Shown: positions 1 to 7,885, counted from the first letter of the stretch. The stretch is 10,952 bases of DNA from Irineochytrium annulatum (GCA_027600665.1 JADGJL010001018.1:1-10952); one strand, 5' to 3'. A program made the numbers and translations. The notes: generated by a model not told the origin, from the letters alone.

Positions 1-426
1 CCCCACGCGACCGCCATGCCCGTCGTTCCCTTCCACCACACCCACACACCACCCCCACCGCACCCTTCGCAGTACGCCGTTCCGACATACGGCGCCCCGC
101 AACAGCAGCCCATGCTCGGCAACGTGCATCTGTACCAGCACCACGCCATCCCCATGTCGCCCACGCGGTCGAGGCCGCCGTCGTACTACGAGCAGATTTA
201 CGAGGCACAGGCGGCGTCGCCGCCCTCGCCAGCGAACGCCGTCCTGCCGCATCAGCCGCATCAGCAACAGGTCGTGCAGCCGTCGTTTGCGCCGGGCGCC
301 TTCGCGCCTAACATGCATCTGTATCAGGGTGGCGTGGATATGGACGCGAGGAGCTCAAGCTCGAGGGGCGATGAGGGGTTTTATAGCGGGGACTCGGACG
401 CGGAGTCGAGGATAAGGAGCCGGTAG
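1..426 (+). CDS. C-terminal fragment of a Pro/His/Gln-rich protein with a PPxY motif (5' partial)
   Basis: The reading frame is open from the left edge to a TAG at 424-426. An in-frame ATG lies at 16, but codons before it are also open, so this is most likely the last exon of a longer gene. The visible 141 residues have no recognisable fold. They are rich in Pro, His, Gln, Ser and Ala, with an acidic Asp/Ser stretch before an Arg-rich end (RIRSR). Two things stand out: a PPSY motif (175-186), the PPxY type bound by WW domains of Rsp5/Nedd4-family ubiquitin ligases, and two near-identical hexapeptides, NVHLYQ (121-138) and NMHLYQ (310-327). PPxY-bearing low-complexity tails occur in arrestin-related trafficking adaptors, but the fold-bearing part is outside the window, so this identity is only a guess. 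That the frame is coding is likely from its length, GC-rich codons and the sharp composition change after the stop. Confidence 0.7.
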   Translation, partial: PHATAMPVVPFHHTHTPPPPHPSQYAVPTYGAPQQQPMLGNVHLYQHHAIPMSPTRSRPPSYYEQIYEAQAASPPSPANAVLPHQPHQQQVVQPSFAPGAFAPNMHLYQGGVDMDARSSSSRGDEGFYSGDSDAESRIRSR

Positions 427-1596
427 AAGAATGTGATAGATGGGTTTAACTAGCTCTGTTTACTTTCCTTTTCGCTGGGGTATAAGTAAGCCGTCGGGTT
501 TTAGTGTTGCTTTGTGATTCAGGGAGAAATGGTTACCTTCTTGTTATGTCGACCCTGCTGCTGCCCCCTTTGTGCTTTGCGTTTTATCATATAACTGTCA
601 AACAAATTTTGTGAGGCCTCTTTCTGTCATCTACCATCCGCTTTATGGGGCCTCGTTGTCACACTCTCCCCTCGTGATTGAACAATATCCTTTTTTCGGT
701 TTTCTTCCTGCTTTCCATTCTTTGATATTGCCTTCCGTTTGTCGCTTGCACATGTGTATGGTCTTTGAAGATTATTTAAAGTTATGGATGCGATTGCTTT
801 ATTTCCTTCTGCCATATTTTTGTATAACAAACTGACTAAGTACGTCTATTCCATTCCGGGTTCGACGCCATCTTAGAGCACGAGAAAGCGATTGAAGTGA
901 TGGCAACTGACGCCGTCATCTTCGCATTTCTCGTCGCTAAAACGAACGTTTTGTAATTTCCGTTCGTATTCAAATTCAATTACGGCCAGTTACGACCCGC
1001 GGTTTTCTACGTTTTACGTCGCAACCATCTCAAAACGTCGCGGCATGTAGACGCAGACCAAAGAAAAGGTAGTTAAGGTAGATGAGCTACAAATGTTGGG
1101 AACACGGTCGTTAGAATGCAGCGAGCACCGAAAAGTTGAATATGTCGATAAGTAATATATGGATATGTTACGAACGAGGGTTGAAATAAATAGAAGTGCA
1201 CGGGTCTATATTGAAGCAAGATTGTGTGTGGTTACATACGGGTGGAGACCACAGTGCAGCAAGAAGAGTTAGGAAGAAAATCCGAACCATAGGGACACTA
1301 ACGCGAGCAGAAGGCAATAATGGAACAACGATGGTCGGCGATGAAGTATTGTACTTCGGGGATGAAGGAGTACGATGAGATCATGCACGAGGTATACAAG
1401 CAGCAATAGACTACTTACAAGCGGGACTAACGGAAATATAAATACGGCGGGTGCACACAACCGAAAATACAATCACATTAAAACGCGAAAATGATTCACC
1501 ATTCATGAGGTGAGAACCCAGCGCAATCCACTGGACACGTGTATCTCCCTTCCTTTGTCGTGTCCACCCTATTCTTACCTCCTCATCCACCCTGCC
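427..1596. other. Convergent intergenic region, no gene seen
   Basis: This 1.17-kb spacer lies between the 3' ends of the leftmost plus-strand gene and the first zinc-finger gene (minus strand). It drops to AT/T-rich composition and should hold both 3' untranslated regions and terminators. I found no well-placed AATAAA for either gene, which is common in fungi. Open frames of 60 to 90 codons on both strands begin with GTG or TTG rather than ATG and look like chance. Between 939 and 1485 the hexamer AAAACG or its complement appears five times, including a back-to-back pair at 939-952. A short inverted repeat near the right end is listed separately. Confidence 0.6.
1532..1566. repeat. 8-bp inverted repeat just downstream of the zinc-finger gene stop codon
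   Basis: TGGACACG (1532-1539) and CGTGTCCA (1559-1566) are perfect inverted copies separated by 19 nt. On the minus strand this would lie about 30 nt after the stop at 1597, inside the expected 3' untranslated region, where it could form a hairpin. The left arm overlaps a CACGTG E-box-like hexamer (1536-1541). The function is unknown. Confidence 0.4.
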
Positions 1597-3546
1597 TCAC
1601 CTCTTCATCCTCTTCCGCCTCCCATTCTTTCCCTCCTCATCCACCTCCTCTTGCTCCGCGTCCCCGCAGCGGACGGATGACCCCGTCCTGCTCGCCCTCC
1701 AGTAATGTGCCGCCAGCTCCGGCATTCCAAAAAGCTGCACCTCCAGGCGTTTCTGCGCGCCAGCGCTCTCAGCTCGCACGGGGCGTCCACCTGCGCCGGT
1801 GCGGAAGGCGTGGAACGAATGCGTGGCGGTCGCGGCGGCCGCGACGGCGGAGGCCTGAGGGACGCGATCGGCGCGGAGGAAACCGGCTGCCGGCGGAGCA
1901 GACGCGGACTTTGGGCTGATGGGCGCGCGGCCGCGTTTGACGTCGCGGCGGGGAACGGCGGGGTAGTCACTTATGTTCTCATGGCCGAGTGCGTCCTCGA
2001 CGGAGGATAAGTTAGGGTTTGAGAGGCGCGAGCGACGGGCCATGGGCCTGGATTCGGACGCGGCGGGACGGGGGGAGGGGCTTAGGACGTGGAGGGCGCT
2101 GCCACTGGCCTTGACAATGTGGGTGCGGTAGTGCTGCATCATGTTATCCTGTCTCGAGAAACGGCTTGGGCACTCGCGAAGAGGGCACTTGTAAGGCTTT
2201 AGACCCGAGTGGATGCGCATATGCCTCGCTAGGTGGCCACTAGAACAAGAGAGAAGGATGGTTAGCGACAATGGAAGAGAAGATCTTAACTGTGCAAAAA
2301 GAACTTACCTCGTTGTGAAGGTCTTGTCACAGCCATCCCATGTGCACCCAAACCTCTTCCACTTGGTCCCATCGCTCGTCGTGCCAATGATGATGTTCGA
2401 CTTGCGGCCTTTCGACTTGACGGCCTTACCGGCATCCTGGCTGACCGCAACGCTGGAGCGCTGGCCCTTGGCGCCGGCGCGGCCGCTGTCCCGGCCCTTC
2501 CCGCTTAGCGGCAAATTATTAACTTCGTCGTCCTCATCCCCGTCGAACGCGTCAGCGGCCTCGCTATCGTCCTCGCCGTCATCGATATACTCTTCTTCCT
2601 CTTCCGATGCGTCGTCCGCAACGAAGTCGTCGTCGTCCGACGCCGAGGCGGACGGCAGGCAACGGGGAGGGGCTGTGGCGTTAAACATAGACGGCTTCCT
2701 ACGCGGCTGGGATCTCGACGGCCTGCGCGGCGGCTGTGGCGGCCGGTGGCGGGGCAGGTCGTTCGTCGCCACCGAAACCGGCGCGGCGACGGACGCGGCG
2801 GTGGTGAAGGCCAGATTGCGAATCTCGGCGCCCGCCTCGGAGTGAACATCGACGTCAACCGCGGCGATAATGGGGGTAGGGGTAGGACCGGCCGGTGCGT
2901 CCGTCGCAGCATCGATGACAAGGCGCGCGGTCGAGCCTTGACTTGCCGCCTTCGTGTCGACACTGAGGGCCTTGAGCGGGCAGACGACTTTGGGGCGTGG
3001 CATCGGGTCCTGTCGCGGCGTCAGCGGTGGGGTCGTGAAAATTCGAGTGGAAGCGCCCGCGATGGCTCTGGCAGCCTCGACGGCGGCGGCGGCTCCGAAC
3101 GCGTGAACGACGGCGTTGTGCTGTTCTGGGGAACTTCCGCCGTTGGACGGAGCCATGGTGGTTGGGGACGGCACGTCGAGGAGTCTCTGAGCACGGGACG
3201 CGGCCATGACGAGCTTGTCAAAGGGCGATGAAGGGGTGGCCGGCGATTTGAAGAAGGTCGAATGCGGGCTTATGAAGACCCCCGAGGGAGGAGATGGGAG
3301 CGGGGTCGTGTTGACTTTGAGTGGGTGCCTAGGCGTTGACAAGAAGGAGGGCGAGGACGACTCCGACGGGCTGCCGTCGCCGACGCGACCGTCGTGGTCA
3401 CGCGAGAGAATGTTCATGCGGCCGGGACCGAGGAAGCAGTTATCGGAGAGGTCGGTGGCGGGTGAGCAGAGTCCGTCGTCGGTGTTCATCGCGGGAGGTG
3501 TGAAAAGGTTTGTTGTGGGGAGGAGGTCCGAGAAGGATTTATCCAT
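1597..3546 (-). CDS. C2H2 zinc-finger transcription factor, two fingers, acidic tract (paralogue of the gene at 8501)
   Basis: The coding exons are 3546-2309 and 2239-1597, giving 626 residues. The 69-nt intron (2308-2240) has donor AG|GTAAGT, a GCTAACC branch site and acceptor TTCTAG. It splits a Ser codon, and splicing is needed to join CDKTFTT to SGHLARH. Two CX4CX12HX3H fingers follow (finger 1 C401, C406, H419, H423; finger 2 C431, C436, H449, H453), joined by a 7-residue TGEKP-like linker. The FTTSGHLARH and RFSRQDN..QHYRTH signatures resemble fungal Nrg1/Usv1-type regulators, so a nuclear, site-specific DNA-binding role is likely. The N-terminal half is Ser/Pro-rich with TPPLTP-like sites for proline-directed kinases. 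Residues 303-344 are almost continuous Asp/Glu, followed by a Lys/Arg/Ser/Gly linker. The protein ends in a basic NLS-like run (RRKRMKR). ATG 3546 is the first in-frame ATG; the next, at 3489, has a better Kozak context. The stop sits in a donor-like GTGAGG, so a further 3' exon cannot be excluded. Confidence 0.85.
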
Positions 3547-3615
3547 CCAGGCGCGCAATCTCAGACGTCGAGATCCTGTCGCCGGTCCCAGATGGAGTCG
3601 TGGGAGCACCCTGGT

Positions 3616-3629
3616 CCCCTTCCTCCCCT
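3616..3629. promoter_or_regulatory. Pair of CCCCT stress-response-like elements
   Basis: CCCCT occurs at 3616-3620 and again at 3625-3629, 9 bp apart and about 70-85 bp upstream of the minus-strand ATG at 3546. On that strand they read AGGGG, the first as AAGGGG. Sites of this type (STRE) are bound by several fungal C2H2 regulators, and they fit the specificity I infer for the protein encoded just downstream. The sites are short, so functional use is unproven. Confidence 0.35.
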
Positions 3630-3639
3630 CTTAGGTCCT

Positions 3640-3660
3640 GTTCGAGCTCCGACCTCGAAC
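3640..3660. repeat. 7-bp perfect dyad in the zinc-finger gene upstream region
   Basis: GTTCGAG (3640-3646) and CTCGAAC (3654-3660) are perfect inverted copies with a 7-bp spacer, about 100 bp upstream of the ATG at 3546 and beside the CCCCT pair. The geometry suits a dimeric DNA-binding protein or an mRNA-leader hairpin. Which protein, if any, binds it is unknown. Confidence 0.35.
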
Positions 3661-3709
3661 CTTTCGCGACTGGGCAGCTGGAGCGCGACGGGCGTGGGAT
3701 TACCGCGGG

Positions 3710-3715
3710 TTTATA
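3710..3715 (-). promoter_or_regulatory. TATA-like box for the first zinc-finger gene
   Basis: The minus strand reads CTATAAAC here, in otherwise GC-rich sequence 164 nt upstream of the ATG at 3546. If it is used, transcription would start roughly 30 to 60 nt further on, and the CCCCT pair and the dyad would lie near or after the start site. Only the motif and its position support it. Confidence 0.35.
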
Positions 3716-4016
3716 GACGGGCGGATGGAGAGGGCCCTCGCTGCGGGGTGCTGGTGTACTCCGGAGTCGATAGGGACAGAATGAGGGCCTAGAATCGACG
3801 ACAGAGGAACGCGAGACGCCCGTTGAAGCGGGTTCAATAGGATCCTAATCCGTCTCTGCCGTCTCCTCCACCTGCTTCGAAGACCGTGGCTACCTCCAAG
3901 CAGCGACATCCGCCTGGTGCCGCTTCTTCTTGATGTGATGTGAAAAGGATTTGGATTAAAGGTGCTTCCGCGCTCAGCGTGAGGGTCGCAGTCGCCGCGT
4001 TCGCCTTAAGGCTCGT

Positions 4017-4040
4017 GACCAAGGCCGCGACCAAGGCCGC
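4017..4040. repeat. Perfect 12-bp tandem duplication
   Basis: GACCAAGGCCGC is repeated exactly twice, back to back, at the boundary where GC-rich promoter-like sequence gives way to AT-rich 3' sequence. It probably arose by recent slippage or duplication. No function is evident. Confidence 0.5.
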
Positions 4041-4185
4041 TGATCTTTTCTAAAGTATTTGTCATTATTATCAATAAACTATTTCAGTGTTTCATTTTTG
4101 TATTTCCTTTTAAATAAATTAACAGTAACGGAGTGACAACAGTATGGAATGAAAGTCCAATGCTATTCGGCAATCGCCAACCCGC

Positions 4186-6082
4186 TCATTTGTACTTCCA
4201 GCCATTCTTCAGCCATCGCAATGCACTCAACATCTCTCCGTCGGCTCGCGTCCCCACGTTCTCATCCAACCCCACCTTCTCTCCTGTCGGCGGCCGTGCC
4301 ATCAGTATCGCGTTCTCCAGCGGTCCATCATAAGCGTAACGCCCAGGCATAGCTTTGAAGACACTCGATAGCGTGTTGTGCCACAATTCCCCCTTCCTCA
4401 ACCCCGCGATGCGAATAAACGGATTTGTCTCGAGCTCGACCGACCACAACGATGGCACACACGCGATGCCGAGGTACGCTTTGTCCTCCGTTTGCTGCAG
4501 TTGCATCTACAGTGGAACAAGACAAAGCCGAGTTAGAAATAACAACAAAACTTTCTTTGGAATGTCATTTCAAGAGAGCTTTCAGATAGTGCAAGAAGGA
4601 AATCAACATAGCCCTCCCAATCGTTTCTTTACAACAGTTTCCCGTCGCCAAAAAAATAAAGAAAGGAGTCAGTGGCTCCCTATGAAGACATCACGAAGTC
4701 CGAGGTATGTGGCATCAAAGAGTAATAAACTTACTTGCAGCTGCATGTTTGACGGTTCGAGGTGATAAGCGAACCGCAGGTTGTTTAACGCGTACTCATG
4801 ACCCGGCCACACCATCACGTCCCCTCGACCGTCCAACCTCTCACCTAACCTTTTGATAACTTTAAGATAGTCCGCACCATCCCCTTCAAAAAACATCCCC
4901 GCGCCACCGACAAAGATCGTGTCCCCCGTAAACACGCTCGGAGGCGCCGGCCGTCCTGGCGACCCGGAGTCCGATCTCATAGCCACCTTTCTCCGGCCCC
5001 ACTCCCGTTCGTCTTCGCTCCACCCTTCATCAATGTCCTCCCGCCGGCCAGCCCCGGCCTCGTGCGCGACCGCCGCCGCCGACTCGACGAGCTCGAGCTC
5101 AACCACGGACCGTAGCATGTCCCCAACGACCACGGGCGAGTTTGGATCCGACTCGGCCCCACCGTGCGGCACCGCCAACCCGCCCGTGAGGCTCTGCAAA
5201 CCTTCCTCTGGGTGCACCCTGGCGCCCTTCGCCATCCCGCCACCCAAGACATGCCTCCGCGACACGAAATGCGCGTCATGCCCCGGCTCCGCCGACCCTT
5301 TCGCGGGCCGCTCGTCCAGCTCCACGACGAAGCACACGTGCCCGCGCGTATGGCAAGCCACCTGCAACACCTCGACGCGAAACCGCCCCAGGGTGAGCTG
5401 GTCGCCGTCCCGGACGCGCCGGTTCACGCCACGCCACGAGCTGGAAATGCTCCACTCAGGGAAGTCGGTGGTCGAGCCATAAACGGCCAGACCGGGGAAG
5501 CAGCGCGCGAGCTCGACGTTGCCGGCCGAGTGGTCCCAATGGTGGTGAGTCTGATATGACCGAAATGGCCTTAATGCACGGCGGAAACACACGAAAAGCA
5601 AAGTGCGACTGCATCACTCACGCATAGGATCGCGGACAAAGTAACACCTGGGTGTGAGGCCAGAGCTTGCAGGAGCGCTTCCGCGTCGGCCGGGTCGACC
5701 GCGACGGCCCGCATTGTGCCACGGTCGATGATGAGATATCCATAGTTGTCGCTTGCGTAAGGAACGGGGACGATGCGGAGCGGGCCCTACAAAGGCGACA
5801 CAATACTTTCAGTAAAGGAGGAGCAATATTATCCAGCGAAAACAGGTCAGGGCCACCAACCTGCTCGAACGCCGTGCAGAGCCTCCTATGGGGCGGAAGG
5901 CCCGCGCGTTTTCGCCGTCGGAGGAAGAGGTGGAAGACGTAGTAGCCGACAGGGGAATTGAAGGCCGCAAGGCCGATGTCGCGGACGAGCCGCTCACGCT
6001 TGTGGCGGGGCGTTATCCACGCATAGAGGGCGACCGCGAGGCCGATTGGGATGGCAGCTAGGCGCAGAACGATGCCGGCCAT
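4186..6082 (-). CDS. Membrane-anchored metallo-beta-lactamase-fold hydrolase, PNKD/glyoxalase-II-like
   Basis: The exons are 6082-5861, 5786-5622, 5550-4735 and 4506-4186, all joined in phase 0, giving 507 residues. Introns are 5860-5787, 5621-5551 and 4734-4507. Residues 1-23 form a hydrophobic signal anchor, and GYYVFHLFLRRRKRAG (46-61) matches the pre-catalytic segment of animal PNKD proteins. The catalytic fold starts with PVPYASDNYGYLIID. The first metal motif is CTHHHWDH (H131, H133, D135, H136), assembled across intron 2. Further ligands are H196 (ACHTRGH), D339 (FTGD) and H380 (WPGHEY). The C-terminal part keeps NPFIR and ends in a leucine- and tryptophan-containing helix. All dinuclear metal ligands are present, so hydrolase activity is likely, probably on a glutathione thioester-like or related substrate at a membrane; the true substrate is not known from sequence. 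At 507 residues it is longer than human PNKD (about 385), mainly from an insertion of about 115 residues before FTGD. Splice sites were chosen to restore conserved motifs. The acceptor of intron 3 is ambiguous by 12 nt. The LysM gene lies 174 nt upstream on the same strand. Confidence 0.85.
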
Positions 6083-6256
6083 GAGGGAAAGCTCTTCGCT
6101 GGGATACGCGGCGTTGAGCTGATGGGTGGCGGTGACAAACCTGAATGGAATGCTTTGCAAGAACGAAGCCCTAAAATAAAGATAACACCAGCAAGGAAAA
6201 TGTATATTTTGTATTAAATTATAGAGTAGATTTGTGTGGTTGAAATAAGATCCTTT
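6083..6256 (-). promoter_or_regulatory. Short spacer: LysM gene 3' end and PNKD-like gene promoter
   Basis: Only 174 nt separate the LysM stop (6257) from the hydrolase ATG (6082), both on the minus strand. The middle is AT-rich, and a TATAAT-like hexamer on the minus strand (6218-6223) lies about 136 nt before the hydrolase ATG. The region must hold both the terminator of one gene and the promoter of the next, unless they are cotranscribed. Confidence 0.3.
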
Positions 6257-7885
6257 CTAAGGCCAAGACCCGGCGTCGCCCACTTTTATGACCGCCCTCA
6301 CATCAATCCGCGGGTGCTGCTGTGCAGCCTTCTCCATTGCCTTCCCGGCGCCAATGCTCATCCTCCCCAGCGACGACGTCATTACCGACTCCCACGACCC
6401 TAATAAATAGTTACTGTTGCTATTGTTGCCGGATACCAATGCAGGTGGATACGCCTTTACTAATGATGGTGGTGTGGATGCAGCTGTCGCGTAAATTGAG
6501 CCGATGGCGTCGGGAGCGACGCCGCTCTTGGCTGCGGACGTAGCGGATGCGTTAACAAGGCTCTCGGTCACGCGTCGCCTAACGTCCTCCGTTACGGCCG
6601 CCTGCGCCGCGACGGGCAGCCTCCGAAGAAGCGGCGTGAGCTCGAACACGACGCCAATTTGCGGCGCTGCCTCGTCAGCGGACGCCACCGGGCTGGTTGG
6701 CACCACGCGTGCGACGCCCAACGGCGGCGAGGGCGGCGCGATGGGTACGATGCGGACGCGCGTCGTCGATGACGAGATCAGGCCGATGCCCCCGGCCTTT
6801 TTCGCCCGCGGTGAGTGCGGGGAGAAGGACGGCGGCGGTGACTTGGTCCGGAAAAGGGGGACGTCTACCATCCGGCCGTCGCTCGTGCCGCGCTCAATGG
6901 GCGGGTACTGGTGTGAAGTCGGCTCCGCGCACTCTAAAGCCTGCCCGTCAGTTAGGCTTCCGGTGTTGTCTCTGTGCCGCCTCGCAGTCTCCGAACGATC
7001 TAGGAGCTCGCTGGCGTTGATGGGCACGTCTCCAATCGTGGCGAGAGCTTCGCAAACGTTTTCCACATCTTCATCGATTTTCCGCAGAAGGTCTTCGATA
7101 GATTTTGCACCTATGGAGTGGTACCATGAGCCGTTAAGTCTAATCATTCCCGAAGCCGTACCAGCAGACCCAGCAATCGACGCGAGCGGACATGGCTCCT
7201 CAACGTACGCGCGAGGCTCATTCCCGATCGTCAACGGCGCGAGCAAGCTTTTGGTCGGAGAGGTAGCGGTGCTGAAGGCGCGTTTATTAACACCTTTAGA
7301 CATGTTGGCGGGATGAGCTGAGAGCGGGTGGCGGAGGAAGAGGGTCGGTTCGGGCTGCTCTGGCGGATGCGGAATCATAAGTGTCTTCCGGAGATGGATT
7401 GAGTCGTTTGTCCACAGCTTGTTGACGCGCTTAAGCTCGCTTTGCTGTTCGCCCGCTGTCAGGAAACCGTTTGGGTCGCGAGGACCATAAGAAAGACGAC
7501 GAACCTGGCAGGCGTACTGAATGCAAAGACCCTCGAACGTGTCGGTCTTCTGGACGATGTGAACACAGCGGTGTGGAGGCACAGGCCGCGACGGGCTTGC
7601 GGACGGCGACTCCGTCCCAAGGTTTGAAGAGGGAGAGGCAGCAGCTTTCGAGGTCCGCGTCGGTGACGTCGGCTGGAGGTCCGCCGCCTTGTCGGCGGCC
7701 GCAGGAATCCGCATGGTAAGAAAGTCGGTTCCAATCCAGTTGCCCTCCTCCCCACCGCCGTCGACTCCCTCGAAGCTCGACCATCGTTTCTTCAGCTGCG
7801 AACTCCGCAAGGCCGTTGCGAAGTCGTCGAAGAGCCTCCCGTCGTCCTCCCTTCCCCTCTCGAGCGGATGCTGCATAGTGGACAT
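6257..7885 (-). CDS. Intracellular LysM-domain protein (LYSMD-type)
   Basis: The exons are 7885-7505 and 7444-6257, giving 522 residues with a TAG stop at 6257-6259. After splicing, residues 109-152 form one 44-residue LysM domain, from HIVQKTDTFEGLCIQYACQ through LKRVNKLWTNDSIHLRKT to LMIP. The NKLWTND and LRKTLMIP segments are typical of the eukaryotic LYSMD group. There is no signal peptide or membrane segment, so this is unlikely to be a secreted chitin-binding effector. LYSMD proteins are cytosolic or endomembrane-associated, and their ligand is poorly known. The rest is Ser/Pro/Ala-rich and probably disordered. It includes a possible helical patch (FELTPLLRRLPVAAQAAV) and a C-terminal segment with SWESVMTSSLGRMSIGAG. 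ATG 7885 is the first in-frame ATG; 7876 (MQHPLERG) is an alternative only three codons on. If the 60-nt intron were retained, the protein would be 542 residues with the LysM domain split by a 20-residue insert. Confidence 0.8.
   Translation of the reverse strand: MSTMQHPLERGREDDGRLFDDFATALRSSQLKKRWSSFEGVDGGGEEGNWIGTDFLTMRIPAAADKAADLQPTSPTRTSKAAASPSSNLGTESPSASPSRPVPPHRCVHIVQKTDTFEGLCIQYACQVRRLSYGPRDPNGFLTAGEQQSELKRVNKLWTNDSIHLRKTLMIPHPPEQPEPTLFLRHPLSAHPANMSKGVNKRAFSTATSPTKSLLAPLTIGNEPRAYVEEPCPLASIAGSAGTASGMIRLNGSWYHSIGAKSIEDLLRKIDEDVENVCEALATIGDVPINASELLDRSETARRHRDNTGSLTDGQALECAEPTSHQYPPIERGTSDGRMVDVPLFRTKSPPPSFSPHSPRAKKAGGIGLISSSTTRVRIVPIAPPSPPLGVARVVPTSPVASADEAAPQIGVVFELTPLLRRLPVAAQAAVTEDVRRRVTESLVNASATSAAKSGVAPDAIGSIYATAASTPPSLVKAYPPALVSGNNSNSNYLLGSWESVMTSSLGRMSIGAGKAMEKAAQQHPRIDVRAVIKVGDAGSWP
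7445..7504 (-). other. 60-nt in-frame intron inside the LysM domain (exitron-like)
   Basis: On the minus strand the segment has donor CAG|GTTCGT, a CCTGAC branch-like site about 15 nt before the end, and acceptor AACAG. Its length is a multiple of three and it has no stop, so the frame is open with or without removal. Removal brings CIQYACQ next to QSELKRVNKL and restores the standard LysM length. Splicing is inferred from this domain fit. The donor has T at +3, which is less usual. Confidence 0.7.

Larger units (their letters stand above)
3547..4185. promoter_or_regulatory. Upstream region of the first zinc-finger gene, merging with the 3' end of the PNKD-like gene
   Basis: This 639-nt spacer is upstream of the minus-strand ATG at 3546 and downstream of the hydrolase stop at 4186. 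It has two parts. From 3547 to about 4045 it is GC-rich and carries the promoter-like elements listed separately, probably with the 5' untranslated region. From about 4045 to 4185 it is AT-rich and is most likely the hydrolase 3' untranslated region and terminator. Open frames in the GC-rich part lack usable ATGs and resemble no protein I know. Confidence 0.5.

Noticed and set aside
572..835. Plus-strand open frame of 87 codons
   Set aside because: It starts with GTG in T-rich 3' flanking sequence. The hydrophobic, Tyr/Leu-rich product reflects base composition.
855..885. GGTTCGAcgCC, resembling the B box of a tRNA gene
   Set aside because: The flanks do not form a T stem: only two of five pairs match. 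No acceptor stem, anticodon arm or A box lies upstream at the right distance.
1269..1472. Minus-strand open frame of 67 codons with two hydrophobic segments
   Set aside because: It begins with TTG directly after a TGA, has no ATG, lies in a spacer, and resembles no known small membrane protein.
2213..3634. Long plus-strand open frames opposite the first zinc-finger gene
   Set aside because: They are antisense shadows of a GC-rich coding region. Their products are Gly/Arg/Ser-rich without domains, while the minus strand encodes clear zinc fingers.
4919..5559. Plus-strand open frames opposite the PNKD-like gene
   Set aside because: The minus strand holds all metal-binding motifs of the hydrolase. 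The plus-strand products are Pro/Ser/Arg-rich shadows.
6504..7316. Plus-strand open frame of 270 codons opposite the LysM gene
   Set aside because: It is antisense to a gene with a recognisable LysM domain, and its product has no recognisable feature.
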